A DNA stretch of 64,000 bases from an uncultured Gammaproteobacteria bacterium (lineage in GTDB: Bacteria; Pseudomonadota; Gammaproteobacteria; UBA6429; Thiohalophilaceae), in the NCBI GenBank assembly GCA_937967995.1, contig CALBTB010000006.1, forward strand, positions 279,739-343,738, written 5' to 3'. Shown in pieces: positions 17,975-25,933 of the stretch. Each line of letters starts with the position of its first letter. Within the stretch, counting starts at the first letter, position 1. The notes under the pieces are model-generated. The model searched no databases, was not told the DNA's origin, and saw only the letters and a list, made by a program, of their open reading frames with translations. A program made the translations under genes and the position numbers.

Positions 17975-18010
17975 AACCGCTGTATTCATACGAGTACAGC
18001 GGTTTTTTTT
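17975..18010 (+). terminator. Rho-independent terminator
   Basis: AACCGCTGTA (17975-17984) pairs perfectly with TACAGCGGTT (17995-18004), followed by a run of eight T. It lies 27 bases after the VWA lipoprotein stop and closes the two-gene unit. Confidence 0.92.
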
Positions 18011-18111
18011 GAGCACACAATTGGCTCATGTCAAGGGTGGTATTTTTTATTCCAGCATGGAAAAATGAATTTGTGATTTAATTTATCACCCGGCAGGCCG
18101 ATAGTATTTTT

Positions 18112-18573
18112 ATGACCCATTCGATCAACCAATCACGACAGCGCAGCCCGATGTGGTACTTTGAGCATAACTATGTGTCGCTCATGAACATGGTGTGTGA
18201 ATTCGATCTGCTTAATCACCCCTCAGTGGCCTTCAATCTGTCAGGTGCACCGGTTGAACTGCACCTGGTCGAACGCACACGCTACACCTTGTTGTTGACT
18301 ATCCAGCACAAGCTGCAAAAGCTGGATAGCATGCTTGATGAACTGCGGTTTGAAGTACGGCTTTACCTGGATGCCAGGGTGGCGGAGGTGACCAGTTACC
18401 AGGGAGCCCGGCGGCTTCAGGCAAAATATCCTTACCCAAATAAAGGAATGCATCATCCGGATGAAAAGCGTCAGACCAACCTGGTCCTGTACGACTGGCT
18501 TTCAACCTGTTCTCGTCTAAACTTCAGTCAGTCCGGATACGATAGAATCCCGCGACAGACATTACAAACCTGA
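18112..18573 (+). CDS. DUF1249 (YqiB-like) protein
   Basis: 153 aa. It matches the YqiB family through VERTRYTLLLTIQ, VRLYLDARVAEVTSYQGARR, the strongly conserved YPYPNKGMHHPDEKRQ and the C-terminal LYDWLSTC. The molecular function of the family is unknown. In E. coli yqiB lies near parE/cpdA-type genes; here it sits alone between a terminator and the Sel1-SPOR gene. There is no clear Shine-Dalgarno sequence before the ATG. Confidence 0.88.
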   Translation: MTHSINQSRQRSPMWYFEHNYVSLMNMVCEFDLLNHPSVAFNLSGAPVELHLVERTRYTLLLTIQHKLQKLDSMLDELRFEVRLYLDARVAEVTSYQGARRLQAKYPYPNKGMHHPDEKRQTNLVLYDWLSTCSRLNFSQSGYDRIPRQTLQT

Positions 18574-18613
18574 CTTGCTTACGGGCAATTCGCCATGGAG
18601 CGTTTGTAAGAGC

Positions 18614-19240
18614 ATGAGGCGACAAAAACCAATCATCCTGGGATGTATTCTGCTGCTGTTATCGGCCCCGGCTGGTGCCACAAATACGCAGGCTCTGGCA
18701 GCCCTGTCACAGGGTGATTACCAACGTGCGGCGATTATATGGCGCGATCTTGCCAATGACGGCGATCTGCTCGCGCAATATAACCTGGCGCTTTTGTACC
18801 GACAGGGTACCGGTGTTAATCCTGATAACAATCTTTTCGCTTACTGGCTTGCGATGGCTGCTCGCCAGGGTCTGGCGCCGGCCTATGCCCGCCTCAACCA
18901 GAAAAGTGTTATTCCCTCCAGCGAGCGACTGATCGTTGATATTGAATTATCCCCGGAAGAATGGGTCGCCAGCCAGAATCCACGTCATTACACCCTGCAA
19001 CTGGCAAGCAGCACCAATAAAAAATTAATTCAGAAGTATTATGAAGAAAATAAACTGTCCGGTCAGGCTGGATATTACCGGTCCCTGCGTGAAGGCGAGG
19101 AATGGTATGCGCTGGTGTATGGTTCGTATGGCTCGGTACACGAAGCCAAGGCGGCGATAGATAATCTGCCCACGGACTTAAAAAAATGGTCACCGTGGGT
19201 GCGAAGTATTCGTAGTATTCACAAACTCATGTTGCATTAG
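18614..19240 (+). CDS. Exported Sel1-repeat and SPOR-domain protein
   Basis: 208 aa. A signal peptide (KPIILGCILLLLSAPAGA) is followed by one to two Sel1-type TPR repeats (YNLALLYRQGTGVNPDNNLF, AYWLAMAARQGLAPAYARLN). The C-terminal SPOR domain includes HYTLQLASSTNKKLIQKYYE, YALVYGSYGSVHEAKAAIDN and PWVRSIRSIHKLM. SPOR domains bind denuded glycan strands at division sites, so a cell-envelope or septal role is likely. I chose ATG 18614 because the signal peptide begins there; the longer frame from 18575 adds 13 polar residues. Its 3' end overlaps the convergent gene by four bases. Confidence 0.85.
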   Translation: MRRQKPIILGCILLLLSAPAGATNTQALAALSQGDYQRAAIIWRDLANDGDLLAQYNLALLYRQGTGVNPDNNLFAYWLAMAARQGLAPAYARLNQKSVIPSSERLIVDIELSPEEWVASQNPRHYTLQLASSTNKKLIQKYYEENKLSGQAGYYRSLREGEEWYALVYGSYGSVHEAKAAIDNLPTDLKKWSPWVRSIRSIHKLMLH

Positions 19241-19785
19241 GATTTGCCGCTGGGTCGTTGTGAGCGGGGACTAAAATAGGCACGCGGGCCTTCTTTATCA
19301 TCATACTGAACCAGCTTAATCGCTTTTTTCCTGCGCGGTAGCAGCCTGACCGGACTGGGCTGGGTGATATCAATGCCATATTTCAATAACGTTTTGTGGT
19401 GTCGTTCCAGCACGCCGGGTTGATCAGATTCCAGCAGCCGCATGACATCGACGCCGCGCATCCAGTTATACGCGGTTCGCCGGTATGGATAAGGTATTTG
19501 CATGAGGCGTTGGGTCACTTCCGATGCCTGCTCCGCCCTGGTCGTTTTTTCCATCGTGCACAACTGAATATGAGATATGTAACCGCGGGTATTCGGCCAG
19601 TCGGCGAGGAAGGTTTCTGCAGCGTCGATATTCGCGAATCGAGCGGCTTTGTGGAGCGATCCCGGCCGCTTGTTCCCCGTCAGGTATACACCGTGTCCGG
19701 CCTGCAGTTGCCTGTAACGAGCAGGCAGCTCACCCTCCAGTCGAATGACGTAAAATTGTTCAAAATCGTCTGATAGGCCAGTCAT
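19237..19785 (-). CDS. Hypothetical protein with a C-terminal segment like phage/plasmid replication proteins
   Basis: 182 aa, convergent with and overlapping the SPOR gene by four bases. No signal or membrane segment is visible. The N-terminal 85 residues (FYVIRLEGELPARYRQLQAG, GYISHIQLCTMEK) are unrecognised. The segment VLERHHKTLLKYGIDITQPS followed by VRLLPRR recalls the HTH-like ending of filamentous-phage/plasmid replication proteins, where R..LL.YGIDI is common; this is a weak resemblance. The protein is basic near the end (PRRKKAIKLV, SPRSQRPSGKS), compatible with nucleic-acid binding. There is no ribosome-binding site ahead of the start. Confidence 0.6.
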   Translation of the reverse strand: MTGLSDDFEQFYVIRLEGELPARYRQLQAGHGVYLTGNKRPGSLHKAARFANIDAAETFLADWPNTRGYISHIQLCTMEKTTRAEQASEVTQRLMQIPYPYRRTAYNWMRGVDVMRLLESDQPGVLERHHKTLLKYGIDITQPSPVRLLPRRKKAIKLVQYDDKEGPRAYFSPRSQRPSGKS

Positions 19786-19956
19786 ATATTTAGTCTATTT
19801 AAAACAACAGGTTATTGAATAAGTAGTCAGATAACATCGGACAGAATGTATTGCCATTTGCTTAGACCTTTCCTAGAATTTTGCACCCGCGCAGTAGTGG
19901 TTTACACTCGCGTTGACAAAATCATTATTATAAGTAGTTAATTTAAAGGGTTAATC
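19786..19956. promoter_or_regulatory. Divergent intergenic region, probable APE operon promoter
   Basis: This AT-rich 171-base gap separates the reverse hypothetical gene from the first APE gene. TTTACA (19901-19906) and TTGACA (19913-19918) are -35 candidates, with ATTATTATAA and TAGTTAAT stretches downstream as poor -10 candidates. No single pair has ideal spacing, so I claim only that the promoter most likely lies here: it is the only substantial gap before a run of 17 tightly packed genes. Confidence 0.4.
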
Positions 19957-20667
19957 GTGGGGGTTAATTTCACAATGCAAAGCTGGTGTGGGTATTTATC
20001 CAGCGAGTTGCCACTTCCTGCCAGTCCTCAGGTACTGGACACGGAGCTTGCCACGGATGTGTCCTTTCTGCCACCCCTGAGTCGCCGTCGTCTGAGTCGC
20101 CTGAGCAAGCTGTCTTTGCGTCTGGCAAGGCAGGTGGCGCCGGATTACCAGGGCTACTGTGTATTTGGCTCGCAACACGGTGAGTTGGTGACCACCCAGT
20201 CACTGCTTGAAGGGATGGTAAAAGGTGAGCTGATGTCCCCCGCCGGCTTCAGCGCATCGGTCCACAATACCGCCGCCGGGCTGCATTCCATACACCAGAA
20301 AAACACCTGGCCATGTACATCGATTGCCGCCGGTACTGATACACTCCCAGCCTGTTTTATGGAGGCTTATGCGCTGTTATGTGCCGGTGCCGAGCAGGTT
20401 TTACTGGTGTACGCCGATGACAAATTACCCTCGAGCCTGTCTAAATTTAGTTCGCTGCCTGATGTGATGCAGGGCTTTGCCGCTTTGCTGAAACCTGAAA
20501 ATCAGGCCGGCATCAGGCTAAGTTTGACTCACACAACAGTGCAAACGGCCGATAAAAAAACTGGACCGGTTGAGGCGTTACTGGCATTTATGCTGAATGA
20601 AGACGCAGATAACACCTTACAGGTCGCAGGAGAAGTGATGGACTGGAGATGGCAAGCTCATGCGTAG
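19957..20667 (+). CDS. apeC: APE chain-length-factor-like ketosynthase subunit
   Basis: 236 aa, the short ketosynthase-like family (Ketoacyl-synt_2) found first in APE operons. The N-terminus NFTMQSWCGYLSS fits the family's F-I--W-AW start, which supports the GTG at 19957 with AAAGGG upstream over ATG 19975. The middle has GYCVFGSQHGELVTTQSLLE and SVHNTAAGLHSI. At the nucleophile position it reads CTSIAAGTDTL rather than a typical TACSS, in keeping with a catalytically silent partner. In Acinetobacter ApeC pairs with ApeO as a KS/chain-length-factor complex; by analogy its partner is the gene at 31407. Confidence 0.75.
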   Translation: MGVNFTMQSWCGYLSSELPLPASPQVLDTELATDVSFLPPLSRRRLSRLSKLSLRLARQVAPDYQGYCVFGSQHGELVTTQSLLEGMVKGELMSPAGFSASVHNTAAGLHSIHQKNTWPCTSIAAGTDTLPACFMEAYALLCAGAEQVLLVYADDKLPSSLSKFSSLPDVMQGFAALLKPENQAGIRLSLTHTTVQTADKKTGPVEALLAFMLNEDADNTLQVAGEVMDWRWQAHA

Positions 20668-21463
20668 CCGAATTTTTTATGTCTGGCGATTAATCGCAAC
20701 CGGATGGTGTTTTCTGAGTTTCAGTCTGGGCGGATTAATACTGGCCGTACTGGTTTTTCCACTCATAAATCTAGTCAACCTGTTCATTCCGGAAAGCAAA
20801 GTCAAATACCACCGGGCTCAGGAAGTAATACACCACGCATTTCGGTTTTTCATGTGGCAGATGCGCGTGCTGGGTATCATGAAAATGGATGTTATCGGTG
20901 CCGACAAGCTTGATTCCGACAAACCCAAGCTCATTCTGGCTAATCATCCGACCCTGGTGGATGTTGTGATGTTGATTTCACTCATAAAACATACAAATTG
21001 CGTGGTTAAAAAAGCCGTGTTTCGCGACCCTTTCATGGGGGGTGTGGTCAAGGCGGCAGGTTATATCAACAACGACGGTACAGACGCCATCATTGATCAG
21101 TGCGTCGCGGCACTAAAGAGCGGTGATAATCTGATTATTTTCCCGGAAGGAACCCGTTCTGTACCCGGCCAGGATCTGAAATTTCAGCGTGGTGCAGCAC
21201 ATATTGCTGCGCGTAGTGGTGTGGATGTCATACCGGTGACAATTACCTGTGATCCTCCCACCTTAAGCAAGGCTGATAAATGGTATCATATACCGTCACG
21301 ACCCTTTCACCTCACGGCTGAAGTGGGTGATGCGATGGATATCTCAAACCTGATTGATAGCAATGAGCCGCCGGCAATTGTGTCACGTCGTTTGACCAAA
21401 TATCTGCTTGATTATTTTACACAAAGGTTGAATCAGTTTGGACTCGCTAGAGCAAGAGCTTAA
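20660..21463 (+). CDS. apeD: 1-acylglycerol-3-phosphate-type acyltransferase of the APE cluster
   Basis: 267 aa. An N-terminal membrane helix (FLSFSLGGLILAVLVFPLINLV) is followed by the PlsC fold with the catalytic NHPTLVD (family NHxxxxD) and the substrate motif FPEGTRS. It probably transfers an acyl group while building the lipid anchor of the pigment at the inner membrane. It overlaps apeC by eight bases and the next acyl carrier protein gene by 26 bases. Confidence 0.85.
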   Translation: MRSRIFYVWRLIATGWCFLSFSLGGLILAVLVFPLINLVNLFIPESKVKYHRAQEVIHHAFRFFMWQMRVLGIMKMDVIGADKLDSDKPKLILANHPTLVDVVMLISLIKHTNCVVKKAVFRDPFMGGVVKAAGYINNDGTDAIIDQCVAALKSGDNLIIFPEGTRSVPGQDLKFQRGAAHIAARSGVDVIPVTITCDPPTLSKADKWYHIPSRPFHLTAEVGDAMDISNLIDSNEPPAIVSRRLTKYLLDYFTQRLNQFGLARARA

Positions 21464-21695
21464 AGAAATGATCATCGAGGTACTGGACCTCGAGGAAATT
21501 ACCCCAGCCGATATTAATTCAGAAGAACCCCTGTTTGTTGACGGCCTGGGTCTGGATTCCATCGATGCGCTTGAACTGGGTGTGGCGTTGCAGAAACGCT
21601 ATGGAGTCAAGATCGAGGCTGAAAGTGAAGATACAAAGAAATATTTTGCGTCGGTTTCCAACCTGGCGAAATTTGTCTCTGATAACCGACAATGA
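21438..21695 (+). CDS. apeE: Acyl carrier protein 1 of the APE cluster
   Basis: 85 aa. The phosphopantetheine site is Ser41 in GLGLDSIDALELG. It carries the growing aryl polyene chain. It starts with TTG: the first residues DSLEQELKEMIIEVLDLEEI form the expected first ACP helix, and the next ATG (21468) would remove most of it. AAAGG lies 13 bases upstream. The TTG start and 26-base overlap with the acyltransferase gene suggest translational coupling. Confidence 0.88.
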   Translation: MDSLEQELKEMIIEVLDLEEITPADINSEEPLFVDGLGLDSIDALELGVALQKRYGVKIEAESEDTKKYFASVSNLAKFVSDNRQ

Positions 21696-21709
21696 ACTGG
21701 AACGATTGA

Positions 21710-21958
21710 ATGCAGAACCAAGACGAAATACTGGAACAACTCAAACAGGTACTGGAAGAACTTTTCGAAGTTGATCCGGCGAAAGTAAAACCGGAAGCAC
21801 ATTTATATGAAGATCTCGATCTGGACAGTATCGATGCGGTTGATCTGGTTATCAAGCTCAAGGAAATAACCGGTAAAATGGCCAATCCGGAAGAATTTAA
21901 AAGTGTCAGGACTGTTAGTGACGTGGTAAATGTTGTTCACAACCTGATGCAAAAATAA
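21710..21958 (+). CDS. apeF: Acyl carrier protein 2 of the APE cluster
   Basis: 82 aa. The phosphopantetheine Ser40 lies in DLDLDSIDAVDLV. It differs clearly from the first ACP (DLDL against GLGL before the serine; different helix 1), so the two are ancient paralogues rather than a recent duplication. In APE pathways one ACP is thought to take the aryl starter and elongation intermediates; which one does so here cannot be told from sequence. Its stop codon directly abuts the next ATG. Confidence 0.9.
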   Translation: MQNQDEILEQLKQVLEELFEVDPAKVKPEAHLYEDLDLDSIDAVDLVIKLKEITGKMANPEEFKSVRTVSDVVNVVHNLMQK

Positions 21959-22516
21959 ATGTATCAGGCCATCAAGATACTTGTCATAGTTCTGATTGTC
22001 CTGTATCCCGTCTCAATTTATTTTGGCTTAAATTATTTCACACCATCACAACTGGGGCTGTTCCTGCTGGCAGTGTTTTTACTGCGCATTTTATTTTTCA
22101 AAAAGCAGGTCGGGCAGCGCATCTGGCAGGTACTGTTGACAGTCTCAATTGGCGTCGTGCTGGCAGCATTGACCTGGGTGTTTGATAGCGAAAAGTATTT
22201 GCTCTGGTATCCGGTGGGGCTGAATATCGCTTTTTTTATCGTATTTACCACGTCTGTCATTTTTCCGCCTACTATCATCGAAACGTTGGCGCGTAGCATG
22301 GAAAAAGATCTGCCACCTTCAGGTGTGATTTACACTCGAAACGTGACCGTGGTATGGGCTGCTTTTTTTCTCCTGAATGCAGCAATTGCAACCTGGACAG
22401 TGATGATCGATGACATGAAAATATGGACATTGTATAACGGCTTACTGGCTTACATAGCAATGGGTACACTGTTTGGAATCGAACTGATTATTCGGCGCCA
22501 TGTTCGCGGAAAATAA
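21959..22516 (+). CDS. apeG: APE-cluster membrane protein (COG4648 type)
   Basis: 185 aa with about five membrane segments: IKILVIVLIVLYPVSIYFGL, LGLFLLAVFLLRILFF, VLLTVSIGVVLAALTWVF, LNIAFFIVFTTSVIFPPTII, and the final pair AAFFLLNAAIATWTV / LLAYIAMGTLFGIELI. The family is conserved in APE operons directly before the ligase gene; its biochemical role is not established. Its ATG starts right after the TAA of the second ACP. Confidence 0.8.
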   Translation: MYQAIKILVIVLIVLYPVSIYFGLNYFTPSQLGLFLLAVFLLRILFFKKQVGQRIWQVLLTVSIGVVLAALTWVFDSEKYLLWYPVGLNIAFFIVFTTSVIFPPTIIETLARSMEKDLPPSGVIYTRNVTVVWAAFFLLNAAIATWTVMIDDMKIWTLYNGLLAYIAMGTLFGIELIIRRHVRGK

Positions 22517-22522
22517 GACACA

Positions 22523-23917
22523 ATGCACCCGATTTCGATTAATGATTTTTTTAATGAAGTTACGCCTTATGCCGTGTGTGTCAGAGGTGCGCAACGCGTA
22601 AACTCGACAGACCTGATTTCTGATGTTGCCCGGTTCGTTGACAGAATTAAACTTCTGCCACACCAGAACTGGATTCTTGCCTCATCAAACACCTATACAT
22701 TTCTGTGCGGATTTCTTGCTCTGTTGGCATGCGGCAGGGAAATCCTGCTGCCACCCAACAATCAGTCCGGCACAATTAACGAGACAATTAACGGCGCGGA
22801 TGCGCTGTTAACGGATCTCGAGTTTGAAACCGCCTATCCGGTTGTCAGACCTGATTTTGATGCAAAGTCTTATCAATTGGATAAAGACATCAGTATTGAA
22901 CCCTCTGAACTGTACTTGCAGTTATGCACGTCCGGTTCCAGCGGCAAACCGAAACAGATCAGAAAGTCACTTGCCACATTGCTGGAAGAGGTAAACTGGC
23001 TGGAAAAATTATGGGGTGAGCAGCTAAATGAGGTGACATATATCAGCACGGTTTCCCATCAGCATATTTATGGTCTGCTGTTTCGCGTGCTGTGGCCGTT
23101 ACTGACCAGACGATTGTTTGTCACGGAAAATATTGAATACCCGGAACAAATTGATGCTTACATAAAGCGATACGGGCGAGTTGTCCTGATTTCCAGTCCC
23201 GCGTATCTGAAACGTATGGTCGATATCTTTGTAGAAGGCCAGTTTGCCGGTGCAGTACAACAGATTTTTTCATCAGGCGGGCCGCTGTCCCGGGACACGT
23301 CGCTGGAATACACACACAAACTGGGTGTGACACCGACCGAGGTGTTGGGCAGTACCGAGACAGGGGGCATTGCCAGTCGTCAGCAACAGGTCGATGAGCC
23401 GACACCCTGGCAGCGCATGCCCGTTGTTCAGATTAAGCGAGATGAAACGACCCATGCGTTACAGGTTAAATCGCCATTTTGTTATACCGATGGTTGGTAT
23501 CAAATGGGTGACGCGGTAGAGCTACTGGATGATGTACATTTTCATCTGTCGGGACGCATCGACCGAATCGTTAAACTGGAAGAAAAGCGGATTTCACTCG
23601 ATGCCATGGAACAGCAGTTGTCGCATGTCACGTGGATTGAGGAAGCCCGAATCGTGGTGCTGGAAGGTTATCGGGTGATATTAGGTGCAGTTTGCATCCT
23701 TTCCACAGAGGGTGCTCATGCATTACGGCAACTGGGCAAACGTGAATTTACCGACCAGCTTAAATCCGGTTTGCTGTCGCATTTTGATCGTGTAACACTG
23801 CCCAGAAAGTGGCGATATGTGAACGAATTTCCATATAATACACAGGGCAAAACGACGCAGTCCGATCTGCGGCAGTTGTTTGAAGAGAATTCCAATGACG
23901 GAACAACCGGAAATTAA
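22523..23917 (+). CDS. apeH: AMP-forming acyl-ACP ligase that loads the aryl starter
   Basis: 464 aa ANL-superfamily adenylating enzyme. The ATP-binding loop LCTSGSSGKPKQIRKS (A3) is clear, TEVLGSTETGGIASRQ matches the A5 region, and GRIDRIVKLEEKRISL matches A8. By analogy with ApeH it activates an aryl acid (for example 4-coumarate or 4-hydroxybenzoate) and transfers it to an ACP. It overlaps the following dehydratase gene by 23 bases. Confidence 0.85.
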   Translation: MHPISINDFFNEVTPYAVCVRGAQRVNSTDLISDVARFVDRIKLLPHQNWILASSNTYTFLCGFLALLACGREILLPPNNQSGTINETINGADALLTDLEFETAYPVVRPDFDAKSYQLDKDISIEPSELYLQLCTSGSSGKPKQIRKSLATLLEEVNWLEKLWGEQLNEVTYISTVSHQHIYGLLFRVLWPLLTRRLFVTENIEYPEQIDAYIKRYGRVVLISSPAYLKRMVDIFVEGQFAGAVQQIFSSGGPLSRDTSLEYTHKLGVTPTEVLGSTETGGIASRQQQVDEPTPWQRMPVVQIKRDETTHALQVKSPFCYTDGWYQMGDAVELLDDVHFHLSGRIDRIVKLEEKRISLDAMEQQLSHVTWIEEARIVVLEGYRVILGAVCILSTEGAHALRQLGKREFTDQLKSGLLSHFDRVTLPRKWRYVNEFPYNTQGKTTQSDLRQLFEENSNDGTTGN

Positions 23918-24230
23918 AGAAGTTACCCATGTTGATGATGGGGTGGAACTGGTGCTGCAAATTCCGCCTGATCTGAGTTACTTTCCTGGTCATTTTCCTC
24001 AGCACCCGGTTTTACCCGGCGTGGTGCAGCTTCGCTGGGCGGATGAGTTGTCGCGACAATATGGACTGATGACGCAACGTTTTGTGAGTGTGGAAAAACT
24101 GAAGTTTCAGCGAATCATTTCAAAAAATTATCAGGTCAGGCTGGAATTAACACGCCTGGACGATACAACCGTACAGTTCAAATACAGTTCTGATCATGGG
24201 CAACATTCATCAGGAAAACTGCTTTTTTAA
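23895..24230 (+). CDS. apeI: Small hotdog-fold dehydratase of the APE cluster
   Basis: 111 aa. FPGHFPQHPVLPGVVQL is the FabZ/FabA-type active-site motif with the catalytic His. VEKLKFQRIISKNYQVRLEL follows as in ApeI-like proteins. It should dehydrate 3-hydroxyacyl-ACP to extend the conjugated chain, together with the second dehydratase at 32591. I start at ATG 23895 behind GAAGAGA rather than TTG 23880. Confidence 0.85.
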   Translation: MTEQPEIKEVTHVDDGVELVLQIPPDLSYFPGHFPQHPVLPGVVQLRWADELSRQYGLMTQRFVSVEKLKFQRIISKNYQVRLELTRLDDTTVQFKYSSDHGQHSSGKLLF

Positions 24231-24241
24231 GCACGCCAGGT

Positions 24242-25933
24242 ATGCCCAGATTTTGTGCCATCATTCCCTGTTATAACCATCATCATGCTGTCGCGAATGT
24301 TGTGCGAAGCCTGCTGGAATATGTCGACAGGATCATAATTGTTGATGACGGCAGCAATCAAGAAACCCGCCTTGTGCTGGAAGCGTTGAGCCAACAACAT
24401 CAGGAAAATGTTTTATTACATCGTCATGAAGTCAATCAGGGTAAAGGCGCGGCCGTCATGCAGGGTGTCAGGCTGGCTGACAGGCAGGGCTATACTCACG
24501 CCATTCAGGTGGATGCCGATGGTCAGCATGACCTGACGCGAACGCCATTATTACTGGAACATGCCAGGACTTTTCAGAATGATGTCGTGACCGCCATTCC
24601 GGAATATGACGAAAGCGTAAATCGTCTGCGTTATATATCCCGTTATCTGACCCATTTCTGGGTGTGGGTGGAAACGCTCTCGTTCAGTATCAAGGATTCC
24701 ATGTGTGGATTTCGTGTCTATCCGATTCGACAGTTTTTAAATATCGTAGATAACTATAAAGTCGGTAAACGTATGGATTTCGATACCGATATTATGGTGC
24801 GTTTATACTGGTCCGGCTGCAATGTTCACAACGTGCCAACTCGTGTCCAGTACTTAGTTGGCGGACTGTCCAATTTCAGGATGTTTCGCGATAATGTCCT
24901 GATTTCCTGGATGCATACACGCCTGGTGCTTGGCATGTTGCGTCGTTTTCCCCAACTGATCAAACGTAACATTCAGGCCAGCCCGGAAGTGTCCAGGCAC
25001 TGGTCACAACAAAAAGAAAAAGGCTCCTACATCGGTATACGGTTTTTGTTCGGTGTATATCGCTGGTTTGGTCGCGGGTTATTTACCGTCTTTCTGCATC
25101 CCGTGGTGTTTTTCTTTTATATTTTCAGCCCGGACAAACGCACGGCGTCCCGAGAGTATCTGGAAAGATTACGTCGTTTTACCGAAGACAACAAACCGGT
25201 GCGTTGGTATCACAGTTATGCGCATTTTATCGCTTTCGGTCATTGTGTCCTGGATAAGCTGTCGGCATGGATGGACAGGGATTTACCCGTCGGTGATTTT
25301 CAGGGTGAATCACACTACCAGCAACTGGAGTCGAACCAACAGGGGGCCGTGTTTATCGGTTCACACCTGGGCAATCTCGAATACTGTCGTGCCATGTCTC
25401 GTTCGAAAACACGCAAGGTCATCAATGCGGTTGTCTATACCGAGCATGCTGAAAATTTCACCAGAGTCCTGAAGGAAGTAAATCCGGATGTGGACATTAA
25501 TCTGGTGCAGGTCAGTTCATTTGGCGTGGATACAGCGATAAAATTCCGCGAGAAGGTCGAGCAGGGGGAAATACTCGTTATTGTGGGGGATCGGACGTCG
25601 CCCTTTGCTCACGAGCGGAATATTGATGCGAGTTTTCTGGACCAGGAAGCGGCCTTTCCCCAGGGCCCCTTTGTACTGGCCAGCCTGATGGAGTGCCCGG
25701 TCTACCTGCTATTCTGCCTGAAACAGGGAAAACGATATAATCTCTACCTTGAACCATTCAGGGATGGGGGAAAATTACCCAGGTCGGAACGTGCACAGGC
25801 GCTATCCGCCATGGTCCAGGATTTTGCAAGTCGACTTGAGCATTACTGTGCTCAGGCACCATTACAATGGTTTAATTTCTTTGATTTTTGGGACACAAAG
25901 ACGCGTAGCCGTGAAGTAAGTGAAAAAGAATGA
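24242..25933 (+). CDS. apeJ: Two-domain glycosyltransferase/acyltransferase of the APE cluster
   Basis: 563 aa fusion. Residues 1-230 are a GT-A family 2 glycosyltransferase: CAIIPCYNHHHAVANVVRSL, IIVDDGSNQET, and HAIQVDADGQHD with the DXD-type acidic motif. Residues 270-560 are an LpxL-type acyltransferase with FIGSHLGNLEYCRAM (HxxxxE) and EILVIVGDRTSPF. This fusion is characteristic of APE clusters and is thought to help attach the polyene to its membrane anchor. Its stop overlaps the lyase gene start by four bases (ATGA). Confidence 0.88.
   Translation: MPRFCAIIPCYNHHHAVANVVRSLLEYVDRIIIVDDGSNQETRLVLEALSQQHQENVLLHRHEVNQGKGAAVMQGVRLADRQGYTHAIQVDADGQHDLTRTPLLLEHARTFQNDVVTAIPEYDESVNRLRYISRYLTHFWVWVETLSFSIKDSMCGFRVYPIRQFLNIVDNYKVGKRMDFDTDIMVRLYWSGCNVHNVPTRVQYLVGGLSNFRMFRDNVLISWMHTRLVLGMLRRFPQLIKRNIQASPEVSRHWSQQKEKGSYIGIRFLFGVYRWFGRGLFTVFLHPVVFFFYIFSPDKRTASREYLERLRRFTEDNKPVRWYHSYAHFIAFGHCVLDKLSAWMDRDLPVGDFQGESHYQQLESNQQGAVFIGSHLGNLEYCRAMSRSKTRKVINAVVYTEHAENFTRVLKEVNPDVDINLVQVSSFGVDTAIKFREKVEQGEILVIVGDRTSPFAHERNIDASFLDQEAAFPQGPFVLASLMECPVYLLFCLKQGKRYNLYLEPFRDGGKLPRSERAQALSAMVQDFASRLEHYCAQAPLQWFNFFDFWDTKTRSREVSEKE

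Noticed and set aside
18097..18104. GCCGATAG as a sigma-28 (FliA) -10 element for the DUF1249 gene
   Set aside because: The -35 part is poor and the start of transcription would fall almost on the ATG, leaving no leader.
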